DNA of 34,639 nucleotides from Polaribacter sp. WD7 (GCF_003335085.1 NZ_QPEJ01000010.1:1-34639), one strand, 5' to 3'. Shown: positions 8,337 to 18,107, counted from the stretch's first letter. Notes: generated by a model from the letters alone, not told the origin. Translations and numbers: made by a program.

Positions 8337-9914
8337 TTAAGCAAAATGCTTTGATATCTCTGCTGCTGCTGCTTCTAAAACAGAAGTTGCTTCGTCTGTT
8401 AATTTACCAGACTTTAATACATCTAAAGTATCTCTATGTTTTGCGTTTAAGTAATCGATATAATCTTTCTCAAATTTCTTTACTTGATTTACAGGTACAT
8501 TTTTTAACAAGTTTTTAGAACCTGCATAAATAATTGCAACCTGATCTTCTACTGTAAACGGATCGTTTTGAGCTTGTTTTAAAATTTCAACATTACGTTG
8601 TCCTTTAGAAATAACACTCATTGTAGCTGCATCTAAATCAGATCCAAACTTAGCAAATGCTTCTAATTCTCTAAACTGAGCTTGATCTAATTTTAAAGTA
8701 CCCGATACTTTTTTCATAGATTTAATCTGTGCATTACCTCCAACACGAGATACAGAAATACCTACGTTAATTGCAGGACGAACCCCAGAGTTAAATAAAT
8801 CTGATTCTAAGAAAATCTGACCATCTGTAATAGAAATTACGTTTGTTGGAATGTATGCTGATACGTCTCCTGCCTGAGTTTCAATAATTGGTAAAGCTGT
8901 TAAAGAACCTCCTCCTTTTATTTTTCCTTGTAAAGAATCAGGAATATCATTCATTTGAGAAGCAATAGTATCATCATTAATCACTTTAGCAGCTCTTTCT
9001 AATAATCTTGAGTGTAAATAAAATACATCACCAGGATATGCCTCACGTCCTGGAGGTCTTCTTAACAATAAAGAAACCTCTCTATAAGCAACAGCTTGTT
9101 TAGACAAGTCATCATATATAATTAAAGCTGGTCTACCAGTATCTCTAAAATACTCTCCAATTGCAGCTCCTGCAAATGGTGCATATACCTGCATTGGTGC
9201 AGGGTCAGACGCATTAGCAGCAACTATAGTAGTGTATGCTAAGGCTCCTTTTTCTTCTAACATGTTTGCAATAGCCGCAACCGTAGATGCTTTTTGACCA
9301 ACTGCAACATAGATACAATATACTGGGTTACCAGCATCGTAAAATTCTTTTTGATTTAAGATGGTATCAATAGCAACTGTAGATTTACCTGTTTGACGGT
9401 CTCCAATAATTAACTCACGTTGACCTCTACCAACAGGAATCATAGCATCAATAGATTTGATACCCGTTTGTAATGGCTCAGTTACAGGCTCTCTATAAAT
9501 AACTCCAGGAGCTTTACGCTCTAAAGGCATTTCAAAAGTTTCTCCTTCAATTGGTCCTTTACCATCTATTGGATTACCTAAAGTATCTAAAACACGTCCA
9601 ACAACTCCTTCTCCTGCTCTTAAAGAAGCAATTCTTTCTGTACGTTTTACTGTAGAACCTTCTTTAATAGAAGTAGAAGCTCCTAACAATACCACACCTG
9701 CATTGTCTTCTTCTAAGTTCAATACAATACCTTCTAATCCGTTTTGGAATTCTACCAATTCACCATATTGAACGTTAGATAAACCGTATACACGTGCTAT
9801 ACCGTCACCTACTTGTAAAACTGTTCCTACCTCGTTTAAAGTAGCTTTTGCCTCAAAATTTGTTAACTGTTCTTTTAAGATTGCTGATACTTCAGCTGGT
9901 TTAATACTTGCCAT
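8337..9914 (-). CDS. atpA: F0F1 ATP synthase subunit alpha
   Basis: A 525-residue F1 subunit. The N-terminal beta-barrel domain is followed by the P-loop GDRQTGKS at 171-178, the alpha-specific [11 protein letters not shown] at about 264-274, the [12 protein letters not shown] block at 285-296, and SVSRVGG with the arginine finger R390. The C-terminal helical bundle is complete. It lies 61 nt upstream of atpG; this spacer is made of repeated AGTTTTTAGTTATTAG-like words with no gene. It is 21 nt after atpH. Confidence 0.98.
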   Translation of the reverse strand: MASIKPAEVSAILKEQLTNFEAKATLNEVGTVLQVGDGIARVYGLSNVQYGELVEFQNGLEGIVLNLEEDNAGVVLLGASTSIKEGSTVKRTERIASLRAGEGVVGRVLDTLGNPIDGKGPIEGETFEMPLERKAPGVIYREPVTEPLQTGIKSIDAMIPVGRGQRELIIGDRQTGKSTVAIDTILNQKEFYDAGNPVYCIYVAVGQKASTVAAIANMLEEKGALAYTTIVAANASDPAPMQVYAPFAGAAIGEYFRDTGRPALIIYDDLSKQAVAYREVSLLLRRPPGREAYPGDVFYLHSRLLERAAKVINDDTIASQMNDIPDSLQGKIKGGGSLTALPIIETQAGDVSAYIPTNVISITDGQIFLESDLFNSGVRPAINVGISVSRVGGNAQIKSMKKVSGTLKLDQAQFRELEAFAKFGSDLDAATMSVISKGQRNVEILKQAQNDPFTVEDQVAIIYAGSKNLLKNVPVNQVKKFEKDYIDYLNAKHRDTLDVLKSGKLTDEATSVLEAAAAEISKHFA

Positions 9915-9935
9915 CTTTTATAATTTGATGTATTA

Positions 9936-10493
9936 TTAAATTTTTGGAATATAATGACTATTGTCAAATTCCTTTTTCAATTCATTTAAATGATTAGAAA
10001 TGCTAGCATCATACTGTACATCTCCAACGCGTAAAATAAATCCTCCTAAAATAGCTGGATTTACTTCATTTTCTAAGTTTGCTTTTTCACCAGTTAATGC
10101 TACAATTTTAGCTAAAACTAGCGCTTCCACTTCTTTGGTTAAAGGTACTGCAGTAGTAACTTTAGCAACTTGCGTGTGTTTATAAAAATCAAAAATGATA
10201 GTGTATTGTTTAGCAATAGGTGCTAACATTGCGATTCTTTTATTTTCTTGTAGTAAGTTAAAAAGACCTAACGTTATATTATCTACTTTACCTGTAAACA
10301 TAGCTTTTAAGACTTTCATCTTATCTGCGGCTTTAATTACTGGGCTTTTTAATACTACCTCTAACTCATTATTTTCTGCTATAGTTGATGAAATCAACTG
10401 CATATCTTTATTTACAGCAGACTCATCTTTAGTATCTTTTGCAAGATTTAAGATTGCTTTGGCGTAACGTAATGCTGCTCTTGAGTCTTTCAT
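9936..10493 (-). CDS. atpH: F0F1 ATP synthase subunit delta
   Basis: A 185-residue peripheral-stalk subunit that joins F1 to the b subunit. The N-terminal helical domain begins SRAALRYAKAILNLA. The C-terminal domain contains the family signature NEVNPAILGGFILRVGD, followed by YDASISNHLNELKKEF. It sits 4 nt after atpF, as expected for translational coupling. Confidence 0.96.
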   Translation of the reverse strand: MKDSRAALRYAKAILNLAKDTKDESAVNKDMQLISSTIAENNELEVVLKSPVIKAADKMKVLKAMFTGKVDNITLGLFNLLQENKRIAMLAPIAKQYTIIFDFYKHTQVAKVTTAVPLTKEVEALVLAKIVALTGEKANLENEVNPAILGGFILRVGDVQYDASISNHLNELKKEFDNSHYIPKI

Positions 10494-10497
10494 AAAA

Positions 10498-10998
10498 TTA
10501 GTTTAAAGTAACGTTTTTTAGAGTTTCTTCAACTAGTTTTAGTTGATCTTCTTTAGAAGATAATTCTTTTTTAATTACAGATTCTGCAATACCAATAGAT
10601 AACTCTGCAACATTCTTTTTAATCTCTGCTAATGCTGCTTGTTTTTCTTGTACAATAGAAGCCTGTGCTGTTTCTATTAACTTTGTAGTTACTTCTTTAG
10701 CATCTTCTTTAGCTTCTGCAATCATCTTATCTCTTATCTCTCTTGCTTCTTTCATCATTGCATCACGTTCTGCTCTTGCTTCTTTTGCTAATCTTTCGTT
10801 ATCAGCAGTTAAGTTTTGCATTTCTTTACGTGCTTCTTCTGCTGCAGATAAAGCATCTTCTATACCAGATTCTCTTTCTTCTAATGAGTTTAAAATTGGT
10901 TTCCAAGCAAATTTACCTAATAATACAATAAGTATTACTAAGATGATAAGTTGCATAAAAAATAACCCTGGTGAAAAGTCGTTTAATAAAGTTTCCAT
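10498..10998 (-). CDS. atpF: F0F1 ATP synthase subunit b
   Basis: A 166-residue subunit with one N-terminal membrane helix (about 11-28, LFFMQLIILVILIVLLGKFAWKPI region), followed by the conserved W-KPIL turn and a long charged coiled coil (about 35-155) rich in A, E and K. It forms the peripheral stalk. A strong hairpin lies in the 92-nt gap between atpE and this gene and may limit its expression relative to the multi-copy c subunit. Confidence 0.95.
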   Translation of the reverse strand: METLLNDFSPGLFFMQLIILVILIVLLGKFAWKPILNSLEERESGIEDALSAAEEARKEMQNLTADNERLAKEARAERDAMMKEAREIRDKMIAEAKEDAKEVTTKLIETAQASIVQEKQAALAEIKKNVAELSIGIAESVIKKELSSKEDQLKLVEETLKNVTLN

Positions 10999-11038
10999 AT
11001 TATAAAACTAATATTGATTTGTTTTTGTTTAATTTAAA

Positions 11039-11072
11039 ACACATTCTGTAACCAACCGTTACAGAGATGTGT
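11039..11072 (-). promoter_or_regulatory. intercistronic hairpin between atpE and atpF
   Basis: A two-part stem, ACACAT/ATGTGT and CTGTAAC/GTTACAG (13 bp in all, with a small internal bulge), closes the 5-nt loop. On the minus strand only a short TTTT follows, so it is a weak terminator, attenuator or mRNA-processing barrier rather than a full terminator. Its position after atpE suits differential expression of the c subunit. Confidence 0.6.
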
Positions 11073-11090
11073 CTTTTTTGTTTTTAGGAA

Positions 11091-11291
<201 letters not shown>

Positions 11292-11348
11292 TTAAATATT
11301 AATTAAACAAATTCTAATTCTCTTTTACAACTAAATTGCTTTAGTTTT

Positions 11349-12482
11349 CTAGTGATGTTCATGTTCTTCAACAGCCATCCCTATAAATAACGATGATAAC
11401 ATCGTAAAAATAAATGCTTGTAAAAATGCTACTAATATCTCTATAACAGAAATAAATAATGACAACACTAATGACATTCCTGTAGAGGCTACAGGACCAA
11501 AAGCTTCTTTCATTGTTACCATTAAAGCAATTAAACTCATTACCACAAAGTGACCTGCTGTAATGTTTGCAAATAAACGCACCAATAATGAAAATGGTTT
11601 GATTAAAATAAATCCTACCAATTCTATTACTGCTAAAATAGGTCTTAAAACTACTGGTACCCCTGGCATCCATAAGGTATGCGCCCAAAAGTCTTTACTA
11701 CCATTTGTAATGTATACAATTAAGGTTAACAGTGCCAAACAAACAGTTACTGCTATTTGCCCTGTAACATTAAATCCTAATGGTGTTAAACCAAGTAAAT
11801 TTAAAATCCAAATAAAGAAAAACACCGTTAACAAAAATGGCATAAATTTTCTATATTTTTTATCTCCAATGTTTGGTCTTGCTATTTCATCTCTTACATA
11901 TATAACCAAAGGCTCTAATGCTCTACCAAATCCTTTTGGAATACTTCTAGTTTTGTATTGTCTTGCTAATTTAGAAAACCATAAGAAGATTAACAACCCT
12001 GTAAATAAAATACCTACTACACTTTTAGTAATTGAGAAATCTAATACTTTGTGTGCATTTGTTGCGTGGTGTGATTCATCAAAAGCAACTGTAGATTGAC
12101 CTTTGTCTAATTCAAAAATTTTAGAATGAATTTTTGCAAATTTTAATCCTTTTTTCTCAACAAGCAGGTGCCCATCATCATTGTGATGAAATTCTGAAGA
12201 CATAAAAGTTACCAAACCTTCACTTGTCCATAAAATAACTGGTAGTGGAAAACCTACATGTTTTCTTTCTCCTTCATCATTGGTATAAGAAAACAAAGAA
12301 AAATCATGAGAATCTTTAAGGTGGTGCTCAATGTAAGCTTTTACCTCTTCTTGTGTATTTACTTGACCCCCATCTTTTTGGTTGTGTTGTTTATTATCAG
12401 ACCCTGATGCAAAAATTGAAGTTGTAGCAAGGCATAAAACTACTATTGTAAGAAAATGGATTGTTTTTTTTGCAATCTTCAT
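11349..12482 (-). CDS. atpB: F0F1 ATP synthase subunit a
   Basis: A 377-residue membrane subunit. Residues 1-25 form a signal-like helix (ending ATTSIFA), and a hydrophilic, His-rich N-terminal extension runs to about 150, a feature of Bacteroidota AtpB. The membrane core follows, with the essential arginine R302 in LLVRLFANITAGH (N306, H311) and the late helix rich in L, F and I. The C-terminus is EEHEHH. The promoter just upstream gives a leader of only about 20 nt. Subunit a forms the proton half-channels with the c ring. Confidence 0.96.
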   Translation of the reverse strand: MKIAKKTIHFLTIVVLCLATTSIFASGSDNKQHNQKDGGQVNTQEEVKAYIEHHLKDSHDFSLFSYTNDEGERKHVGFPLPVILWTSEGLVTFMSSEFHHNDDGHLLVEKKGLKFAKIHSKIFELDKGQSTVAFDESHHATNAHKVLDFSITKSVVGILFTGLLIFLWFSKLARQYKTRSIPKGFGRALEPLVIYVRDEIARPNIGDKKYRKFMPFLLTVFFFIWILNLLGLTPLGFNVTGQIAVTVCLALLTLIVYITNGSKDFWAHTLWMPGVPVVLRPILAVIELVGFILIKPFSLLVRLFANITAGHFVVMSLIALMVTMKEAFGPVASTGMSLVLSLFISVIEILVAFLQAFIFTMLSSLFIGMAVEEHEHH

Positions 12483-12509
12483 TGTAAAATACGCTTTCTA
12501 AATTTGGCG

Positions 12510-12539
12510 CAAAGGTATGCAATAATTGAAAACTACAAA
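12510..12539 (-). promoter_or_regulatory. promoter of the atpBEFHAG operon
   Basis: On the minus strand, TTTG (12536-12539) is followed after 18 nt by TACCTTTG (12510-12517). This matches the Bacteroidota primary sigma factor pattern (-33 TTG/TTTG, -7 TAnnTTTG, 17-23 nt apart). The predicted transcript start is about 20 nt before the atpB ATG. It separates the F0F1 core genes from the upstream porW/sprE-bactofilin-atpZ group. Confidence 0.8.
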
Positions 12540-12561
12540 CTGTTTTTTAATGTATTTTTTT

Positions 12562-12951
12562 TTATTGCTTTTTATTCAAAATTTTAGCAATAAAAATTGC
12601 TTCTGTTAATAAAAATATAATCGATGGTACAAATAGAGATATTCTTGCTATTGTAGACAGACTTTCTTCTGTGAATATTGATTTATAAAAGATTACACTA
12701 AAAAGAATAAGTTTTAAAAAGATTGTAACTAAATACACAAAACCTAACTGTTCTGTAAATTTATCAACATTTGAAAGTAGTGCTATATTGAGACAAACCA
12801 ACAGCGAAAAACCTAAATGAAAAGTATATACTTTTTGTAGCGAAAACGGTAGTTGTATAGCTTTACTTTCTATGTAAAATTGATGTAAAGTATTACTTAC
12901 AAGAAACAACAGAAAGAATACGATAGTATAAAATATAATACTTTTAATCAT
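12562..12951 (-). CDS. DUF6168-like four-helix membrane protein
   Basis: A 129-residue protein with four predicted membrane helices (about 5-22, 45-62, 72-90, 105-125) and a short basic end NKKQ. Its place between atpZ and atpB is shared by small membrane proteins in other Flavobacteriaceae (DUF6168). It may take the place of the AtpI-type assembly factor that precedes atpB in many bacteria, but this is inference from location. It overlaps the atpZ stop by 8 nt, indicating coupled translation. Confidence 0.7.
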   Translation of the reverse strand: MIKSIIFYTIVFFLLFLVSNTLHQFYIESKAIQLPFSLQKVYTFHLGFSLLVCLNIALLSNVDKFTEQLGFVYLVTIFLKLILFSVIFYKSIFTEESLSTIARISLFVPSIIFLLTEAIFIAKILNKKQ

Positions 12952-13162
12952 TAATTCTGTTTGCTTGTTTGATTAAGTAATATATGGCTAAAAAAACAGA
13001 AATTAAAGTAACTGTTTGGGTTAAAAATGTAGTTTCAAATAGTTTATCTAACCATTCTCCCAACAAGAAGCCTAGATAAATGGTAACGCCCATTTGCAAA
13101 CCTGCGCCAGAAAGTTGTAATGCTTTGTTAAGCGGTTTTTTCTGAGAGTCTTTTTTGCTCAT
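12944..13162 (-). CDS. atpZ: AtpZ/AtpI family protein
   Basis: A 72-residue protein with two membrane helices (about 20-36 and 46-62). The first contains LGFLLGEWLDKLF, the glycine-rich G-x3-G-x-W-LD pattern of AtpZ/AtpI proteins that assist c-ring assembly or Mg2+/Ca2+ handling near ATP synthase. Its start lies inside the bactofilin gene (35-nt overlap in another frame) and its end overlaps the next gene by 8 nt. Confidence 0.85.
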   Translation of the reverse strand: MSKKDSQKKPLNKALQLSGAGLQMGVTIYLGFLLGEWLDKLFETTFLTQTVTLISVFLAIYYLIKQANRIND

Positions 13163-13541
13163 TAGAAGAGTTCAATTCTTTTATAGCTCCTTTCATAGTA
13201 CACGTTGCATTAAATACCGCTCCTGGTTCCACAGAAAGTTTACCAATAACAACATCTCCAGAAATGTCTGCAGTAGCCTTTATAGTTAGTGTCTTAGACA
13301 CAGTAAGGTCTCCAGAAAATTTACCTTCTATATCTGCGTTTGTAGCTTCTACCTTACCTTTTATTAAACCATCTACACCAATAATTACACGTCCGTTAGT
13401 AAGTAAAGTTCCTTCTAAGGTACCATCAATCCTAAAATCTCCATCAGATTTGATATCTCCAACAATTGTTGTGTTTTTTGCAACAACATTTCTTTCCATA
13501 ATTTTTGGTTTTTGATTTTTGGTTTCTTTACTGCTAAACAT
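13128..13541 (-). CDS. bactofilin family cytoskeletal protein
   Basis: A 137-residue protein. A short charged N-terminus (residues 1-18) precedes a right-handed beta-helix core at about 20-115 made of short G-rich rungs: VGDIKSDGDFRIDGTLEG, then IKGKVEATNADIEGKFSGD, then DISGDVVIGKLSVEPGAVF. This matches the polymer-forming bactofilin domain (PF04519). Bactofilins assemble without nucleotide and scaffold envelope processes. It lies 1 nt after porW/sprE and overlaps atpZ. Confidence 0.92.
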   Translation of the reverse strand: MFSSKETKNQKPKIMERNVVAKNTTIVGDIKSDGDFRIDGTLEGTLLTNGRVIIGVDGLIKGKVEATNADIEGKFSGDLTVSKTLTIKATADISGDVVIGKLSVEPGAVFNATCTMKGAIKELNSSNEQKRLSEKTA

Positions 13542-13542
13542 T

Positions 13543-15756
13543 TTAATTACTTAATTGTTTTACTATCTCTTTGGCCTTTTTACCCTGTTCTGTATTTCCG
13601 TAGCTTACTGCTACAAAATTCATAGCAACCTTATATTCTTCTTTATCTTTATATTTCCCTATAGCATAAGCTTTTAGAAGCTCAAATTTAGGAATTAATT
13701 TTGAACTTTGTATAGTAGGTAAAATTGTATCAATCTTAGCCACTGTCTCTTCAAATTTATCTTCTTTATACAAATAATAGATTTTTTTATATGCTTTTTC
13801 TAAATCGCTAACAGAAACTTCTTCTACCAAAGGTTGATTAGGATTTAAAATAACTTGTGCAAATTTTGTATTTGCATAGTTTGAAAGAATAACATTTTTG
13901 TGAACATCTGCTTTTGAGGTATTTCCTGATTTTTTATAAATCTGATACAAATGCCAATGAATTGGCAATGTTAGTTCTTTTTTGGTATTCAATTTCTCTA
14001 CACGTTCTAACCTTTCTAAAGCCAATTTATCGTCTTTAAATTGCTCTTTGTAAATAATTCCCAATTCGTACAAAGCATCGTTTCTGTCTAACTTTAAGCT
14101 ATCAATTATTTTTTTGTCTGTAGGTATGGTTTTTAAATAGGTTTCTATATCGTAACGAGCGTTTTTTTGATTAACCACTGCTACATCTTCTGATTTTGTT
14201 ATTTCTTGTTTAGAAGACCACCTCCAATCGTCTTCTAGTTTTCTGTTACCCCAAATCTTTTTAAATTCAGTCTTTCCAAAACTTAACGATTGAGAATTGT
14301 AAAAATACCATTTTCCTTTGTTTTTAGACTGCAAAGAGCCTCCGCCAAAAGTATCTCCAAAAGCTTGTTGATTTAATCTTAATTGCGCCAATTCTTGGTC
14401 GCGCTTTTTTAAACTGTCTATATATTTTTGAAAAAATGCATTTTGAGCCTCTTTAGGTAACAATGCTATCTTAATAATACTATCATTTTTAGACAGTGTA
14501 TTTTCAAACTGAATTAACGATGACAAATTTTTACGCTTACGTTTAATACGTCTTATTCTTAAATTTAAAGTATCTCTAGAAAAATCTAAAAGACTATCAT
14601 AATAAGAACTTGCTGCCAAATATTCTGAATTTTTGAACTTTAAATTTCCTAGTTTTTCGTAGGTAAACGTTTTTTGTTTATCTTCTCCATTATCTGCTCT
14701 TAGTGACTGGTTGTAGTAATCTACAGCTAAATTTATGCTGTCTTTTTGTTCTAACAAATACCCTACTTGATATAATAGCTCATCTAAATAAGGTTTGTTT
14801 TCTCTTACCTTCACTAAATCAATGATTCTTTCTAATATTGCTGCAGAAGTAGAGTCGTTTGTGGTATTTTTAGCCAATTCTACATTGGCTCTAATTTTGT
14901 ATTTATAAGGTGCTTTTTTAAAATCAATAAGCTTATTAAAAACATACAGAGCAGAATCTTTTTTATCTTCTGCACTATAAATTTGCCCTAAAATAAATAA
15001 GTTTCTTGCCCCTTGATTTCTATCGTTTAACGTTTTGGTGGCTTTTTGTAAATGCTCTTTTACTTTTTGTAAACTATCCATTTTAACATAAGCCATAGCT
15101 AAAGCTGTATGCGCTTGCTCTTTAATCTCTTCTGGCAATTGTTTCTCTTTACCTTCTTTATCTGCTGTAAGTAATTTTAAAGATTGAATTGCCAATTCTT
15201 CATTATCTATTCTAATGTTTGCTTTGGCTCTCCAAATTTTAGTTTCATTAATTAAGTTTGCGTATGGGTAATTAGCAATAATATAGTTAAATGCCTCTAT
15301 AGCGGGGATGAAACGTTGTTCATAATATCTAGATTTACCTAACAATAAATACGCATCATCAATTTGTCTGTTACGTTCATAGCCATCAATATTCATTCCG
15401 TGTTTTTGAATAGCTTTTACTGCTTTTTCTTCTGCTATTCCAAACGGAGTTGTTGCCTTTTGACTATCGCTTCCACTATCAAAACCGCTACCAATACCTG
15501 TGTTAAAATTGGCAACTATTTTATCTTCTTCAAATTTAATGGGCTCTATTGGTAATTGCTCAAACCAATCATCTTTATACTTCTGGTTTATATCATCTAA
15601 ACCTTTTGCAAAAGATTCTTTTCCATTAAACAACACGTTATATTTTGTATTTAGTGTATGCCAATTTCTTGTAATAACCGTATCTTTTTTGGTACTACAG
15701 GCATATAAAAGTCCGCAAAGAACTGCTATAAAAACTATTTTATTGGTGTATTTCAC
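13543..15756 (-). CDS. sprE: type IX secretion/gliding lipoprotein PorW/SprE, TPR-rich
   Basis: A 737-residue lipoprotein (signal peptide to Cys20 in GLLYAC). The mature N-terminus TRNWHTLNTKYNVLFNG is the hallmark of PorW/SprE proteins. Tetratricopeptide-like helical pairs cover much of about 125-390 and 560-735 (for example AYLLLGKSRYYEQRFIPAIE). SprE is required for type IX secretion and gliding in Flavobacterium johnsoniae, and PorW is the Porphyromonas homologue; the periplasmic lipoprotein links the outer-membrane complex to the PorLM motor. No peptidase or T9SS C-terminal domain is present. It leads the group with bactofilin and atpZ. Confidence 0.85.
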   Translation of the reverse strand: MKYTNKIVFIAVLCGLLYACSTKKDTVITRNWHTLNTKYNVLFNGKESFAKGLDDINQKYKDDWFEQLPIEPIKFEEDKIVANFNTGIGSGFDSGSDSQKATTPFGIAEEKAVKAIQKHGMNIDGYERNRQIDDAYLLLGKSRYYEQRFIPAIEAFNYIIANYPYANLINETKIWRAKANIRIDNEELAIQSLKLLTADKEGKEKQLPEEIKEQAHTALAMAYVKMDSLQKVKEHLQKATKTLNDRNQGARNLFILGQIYSAEDKKDSALYVFNKLIDFKKAPYKYKIRANVELAKNTTNDSTSAAILERIIDLVKVRENKPYLDELLYQVGYLLEQKDSINLAVDYYNQSLRADNGEDKQKTFTYEKLGNLKFKNSEYLAASSYYDSLLDFSRDTLNLRIRRIKRKRKNLSSLIQFENTLSKNDSIIKIALLPKEAQNAFFQKYIDSLKKRDQELAQLRLNQQAFGDTFGGGSLQSKNKGKWYFYNSQSLSFGKTEFKKIWGNRKLEDDWRWSSKQEITKSEDVAVVNQKNARYDIETYLKTIPTDKKIIDSLKLDRNDALYELGIIYKEQFKDDKLALERLERVEKLNTKKELTLPIHWHLYQIYKKSGNTSKADVHKNVILSNYANTKFAQVILNPNQPLVEEVSVSDLEKAYKKIYYLYKEDKFEETVAKIDTILPTIQSSKLIPKFELLKAYAIGKYKDKEEYKVAMNFVAVSYGNTEQGKKAKEIVKQLSN

Positions 15757-15819
15757 TTAGATTCATCTAATTAAAAAGCTAATAAAGCTAAAAAACTCTT
15801 ATTTACAACTAATTTTTGG

Positions 15820-15827
15820 CAAAAATA
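15820..15827 (-). promoter_or_regulatory. possible -7 box upstream of porW/sprE
   Basis: TATTTTTG on the minus strand fits TAnnTTTG and lies 63 nt before the porW/sprE start. No TTG box is found at the expected spacing, so this is a partial match only. Confidence 0.25.
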
Positions 15828-15874
15828 GTATAAATACAGCTCATAAAAATAGGAATAAATTAAGAATCGTAGTA

Positions 15875-16570
15875 CTATACCGCAAAATAGCTTTCTAATT
15901 CTTTTAAAGTTTCTGATGATGTTTTAATGTCTTTCACCACTTTTCCTTTATCTAAAACCACTATTCTTTCGCAAACTTCTGTAACATGTGTTAAATCATG
16001 ACTTGATATTAACACCGTAATTTCTCTGTTTTCTGTAAGGTTTTTTATAATTTTTTTCAATCGTATTTGGGTAGTTGGGTCTAAATTAGCAAAAGGTTCA
16101 TCTAAGATAACCACTTTAGGATTGCCCATCATTGCTGCAACAATGCCTGCTTTTTTTTGATTTCCTTTACTTAAATCTCTTAAATATTTTTTCTTACCAA
16201 GAATTTCATCATTAAAAAATTCATCAAACTGAGTTAAAAATTTAGTAACATCTGCTGCATTCATACCTCGTAAATCACCAATAAAATCAAAATATTCTTC
16301 CGCAGTCAAATAGCCTATTAAAAAAGATTCATCTATAAAAGACCCTGTAAAGTTTTTCCATGCCTCACTTTGGTTTACTACAATATTGTGGTTGGTAATT
16401 GCACCAGTTGTTGGTCTTATTAAATCTAGCAGAATATTAAATAACGTCGTTTTTCCTGCGCCGTTATTGCCTACCAAACCAAAACTTTGTCCTGTAGGAA
16501 TATCTATTGTTGGTACATTTAAAACTTCTGTTGTTCCGTATTTTTTTGAAATTGTATCTATTGTAATCAT
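15875..16570 (-). CDS. ABC transporter ATP-binding protein (ABC-2 type exporter)
   Basis: A 231-residue ATPase. Walker A is GNNGAGKT at 34-41, the signature region is LSKGN, Walker B is VVILDEPFANLDP, and the H-loop is ISSHDLTHV. The start chosen is the ATG at 16570 (MITIDTISKKYG), which lies 13 nt after the permease stop and matches the usual family N-terminus. An in-frame ATG at 16600 would add ten polar residues and overlap the permease. It pairs with the DUF5687 membrane protein as an exporter in the PadR-controlled group. The transported substrate is unknown. Confidence 0.93.
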   Translation of the reverse strand: MITIDTISKKYGTTEVLNVPTIDIPTGQSFGLVGNNGAGKTTLFNILLDLIRPTTGAITNHNIVVNQSEAWKNFTGSFIDESFLIGYLTAEEYFDFIGDLRGMNAADVTKFLTQFDEFFNDEILGKKKYLRDLSKGNQKKAGIVAAMMGNPKVVILDEPFANLDPTTQIRLKKIIKNLTENREITVLISSHDLTHVTEVCERIVVLDKGKVVKDIKTSSETLKELESYFAV

Positions 16571-16583
16571 TGTCTGTTTTTTA

Positions 16584-18050
16584 TTATGCTTCTTTTCCAA
16601 AAGCGTTAATCATCACATATTTGTCTTTTATGTATTTTTTTTCGATGACATTCATCGCAACATTTTTTAATAGCAATGCTAAAACCCCTACTAGAACTAC
16701 AGCAAGGTAACCCGAAATGCCACCAACAAACTTATTAAACACCCAAAAAAGTAACATTGGAAATAACATGATTGGAATTATAATAATAAATTGTGTTGCG
16801 CTAGTGCCTTGTGTATTTCCAAATCCGCTTTTATTTAAATCGATTCTTTTTCTGTTAAACGATCCTGCATACAGCAAGAATAATGAGTTAAAACCAATAT
16901 TAAAAATGGCACCTGCTGTTATCATCAAAAAAATATCTACTCCAAAATATAAATAAGGAAAACTTAATAGGTATAAAATACTGGTCATAGCCACCATAAG
17001 AATCCATTTGGACTCCAAAAATTTACGGTATTTAAAACTCTGACTCATCAACATTTTATAATGTGCACTATCCCATGCAGGTATAAATTGCCCATAGTTT
17101 AATGCAAAGCCTCCGCTTACAAACAAAGAGGCAAACATTAACATGGCAGGCATATCTCTGTAGGTTTTTTGGGTGAAGAAAATTAAGCCGTAGAAAAGAA
17201 AGAGAAAAGACATTAAAAAAACAGTTTTGGTTCTTTTATTTCTCCAGATTAATCGGATATCATTTTTTATAAATGGGGCAACATCTCCTAATTTGTTTGT
17301 AAAAGATAAATCTGCCGATTTTGCTTCTTCTACTTTGTCTTTTACAGCCTCATCTAAATAGACACTATTGCGCAATTGTTTGTAATTTAATTGATATAGC
17401 ATCGCAAGTACAATTATACCAATACATGATAATATAGGATTTGCATAAATACCATCAAAAATACTACCTCCAAAACCGATAACATCTGCAATTTCAAATT
17501 TTTGAAATCCAATTAAAAGCACAAAAACAGAGGCTATAAAAATAAGTACCTTATTATTTTTATTGATCAAAAAGTTTAAAAAATTAGCCGACTGAATAAT
17601 CAAAATTATGGTAAGTAACCACCCTAAAACTCCAGCAACATCATAACCTTCTTTTAGCAAAACGATTGCAAACGGAATATAAAAAAACAAGCCAAAAATA
17701 TTAAAGATAGAAAGCGATGACTTGCCAAGAACATAATGTACCAATTTACTTTTTTTAATCGGTAAAATAAGTAATGGTTTAATGTTCATTACTGGTAGTT
17801 TTTGCATTAAATACCTTACAATTAAATCACCTAGAATAGCATATAACAAATAAGAATTTACCATTTGCAAAGGGTCTTGCTCTGGAAACTCTTTCTTTAA
17901 AATATAATAGGCACCAACACCAATAATTAAAAAGGTAATTATAAAATATAAAGCCAAAAAGCCCATTAAAATTTTTAAGACAATTCCTTTTTGCCAATGA
18001 GAAGAACGGAAATATTGTTTCCATTCTAGTTTTAAAAATTGTGAAATCAT
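16584..18050 (-). CDS. DUF5687 family ABC-2 type permease
   Basis: A 488-residue protein with about eleven to twelve hydrophobic segments spread through the chain and an amphipathic cytoplasmic N-terminus (LKLEWKQYFRS). The phrase LRNSVYLDEAV near the middle and FIKNDIRLIWRNKRTKTV match DUF5687 proteins, which are ABC-2 membrane components of Bacteroidota. The partner ATPase is encoded directly downstream. Subunit topology is inferred from hydrophobicity only. Confidence 0.85.
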   Translation of the reverse strand: MISQFLKLEWKQYFRSSHWQKGIVLKILMGFLALYFIITFLIIGVGAYYILKKEFPEQDPLQMVNSYLLYAILGDLIVRYLMQKLPVMNIKPLLILPIKKSKLVHYVLGKSSLSIFNIFGLFFYIPFAIVLLKEGYDVAGVLGWLLTIILIIQSANFLNFLINKNNKVLIFIASVFVLLIGFQKFEIADVIGFGGSIFDGIYANPILSCIGIIVLAMLYQLNYKQLRNSVYLDEAVKDKVEEAKSADLSFTNKLGDVAPFIKNDIRLIWRNKRTKTVFLMSFLFLFYGLIFFTQKTYRDMPAMLMFASLFVSGGFALNYGQFIPAWDSAHYKMLMSQSFKYRKFLESKWILMVAMTSILYLLSFPYLYFGVDIFLMITAGAIFNIGFNSLFLLYAGSFNRKRIDLNKSGFGNTQGTSATQFIIIIPIMLFPMLLFWVFNKFVGGISGYLAVVLVGVLALLLKNVAMNVIEKKYIKDKYVMINAFGKEA

Positions 18051-18107
18051 ATATTTGGTTTGTTGAGTTGGTAATTAGTTGTTTAAAAGATGACTTTGTT
18101 ACAAAAT

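Noticed and set aside
11368..11688. 106-codon minus-strand frame in atpB
   Set aside because: Same strand but another frame of atpB; no family motif and no separate start signal.
11563..12099. 178-codon plus-strand frame inside atpB
   Set aside because: It lies antisense to a full-length, unambiguous atpB with all conserved residues; its composition is that of a reverse-strand shadow.
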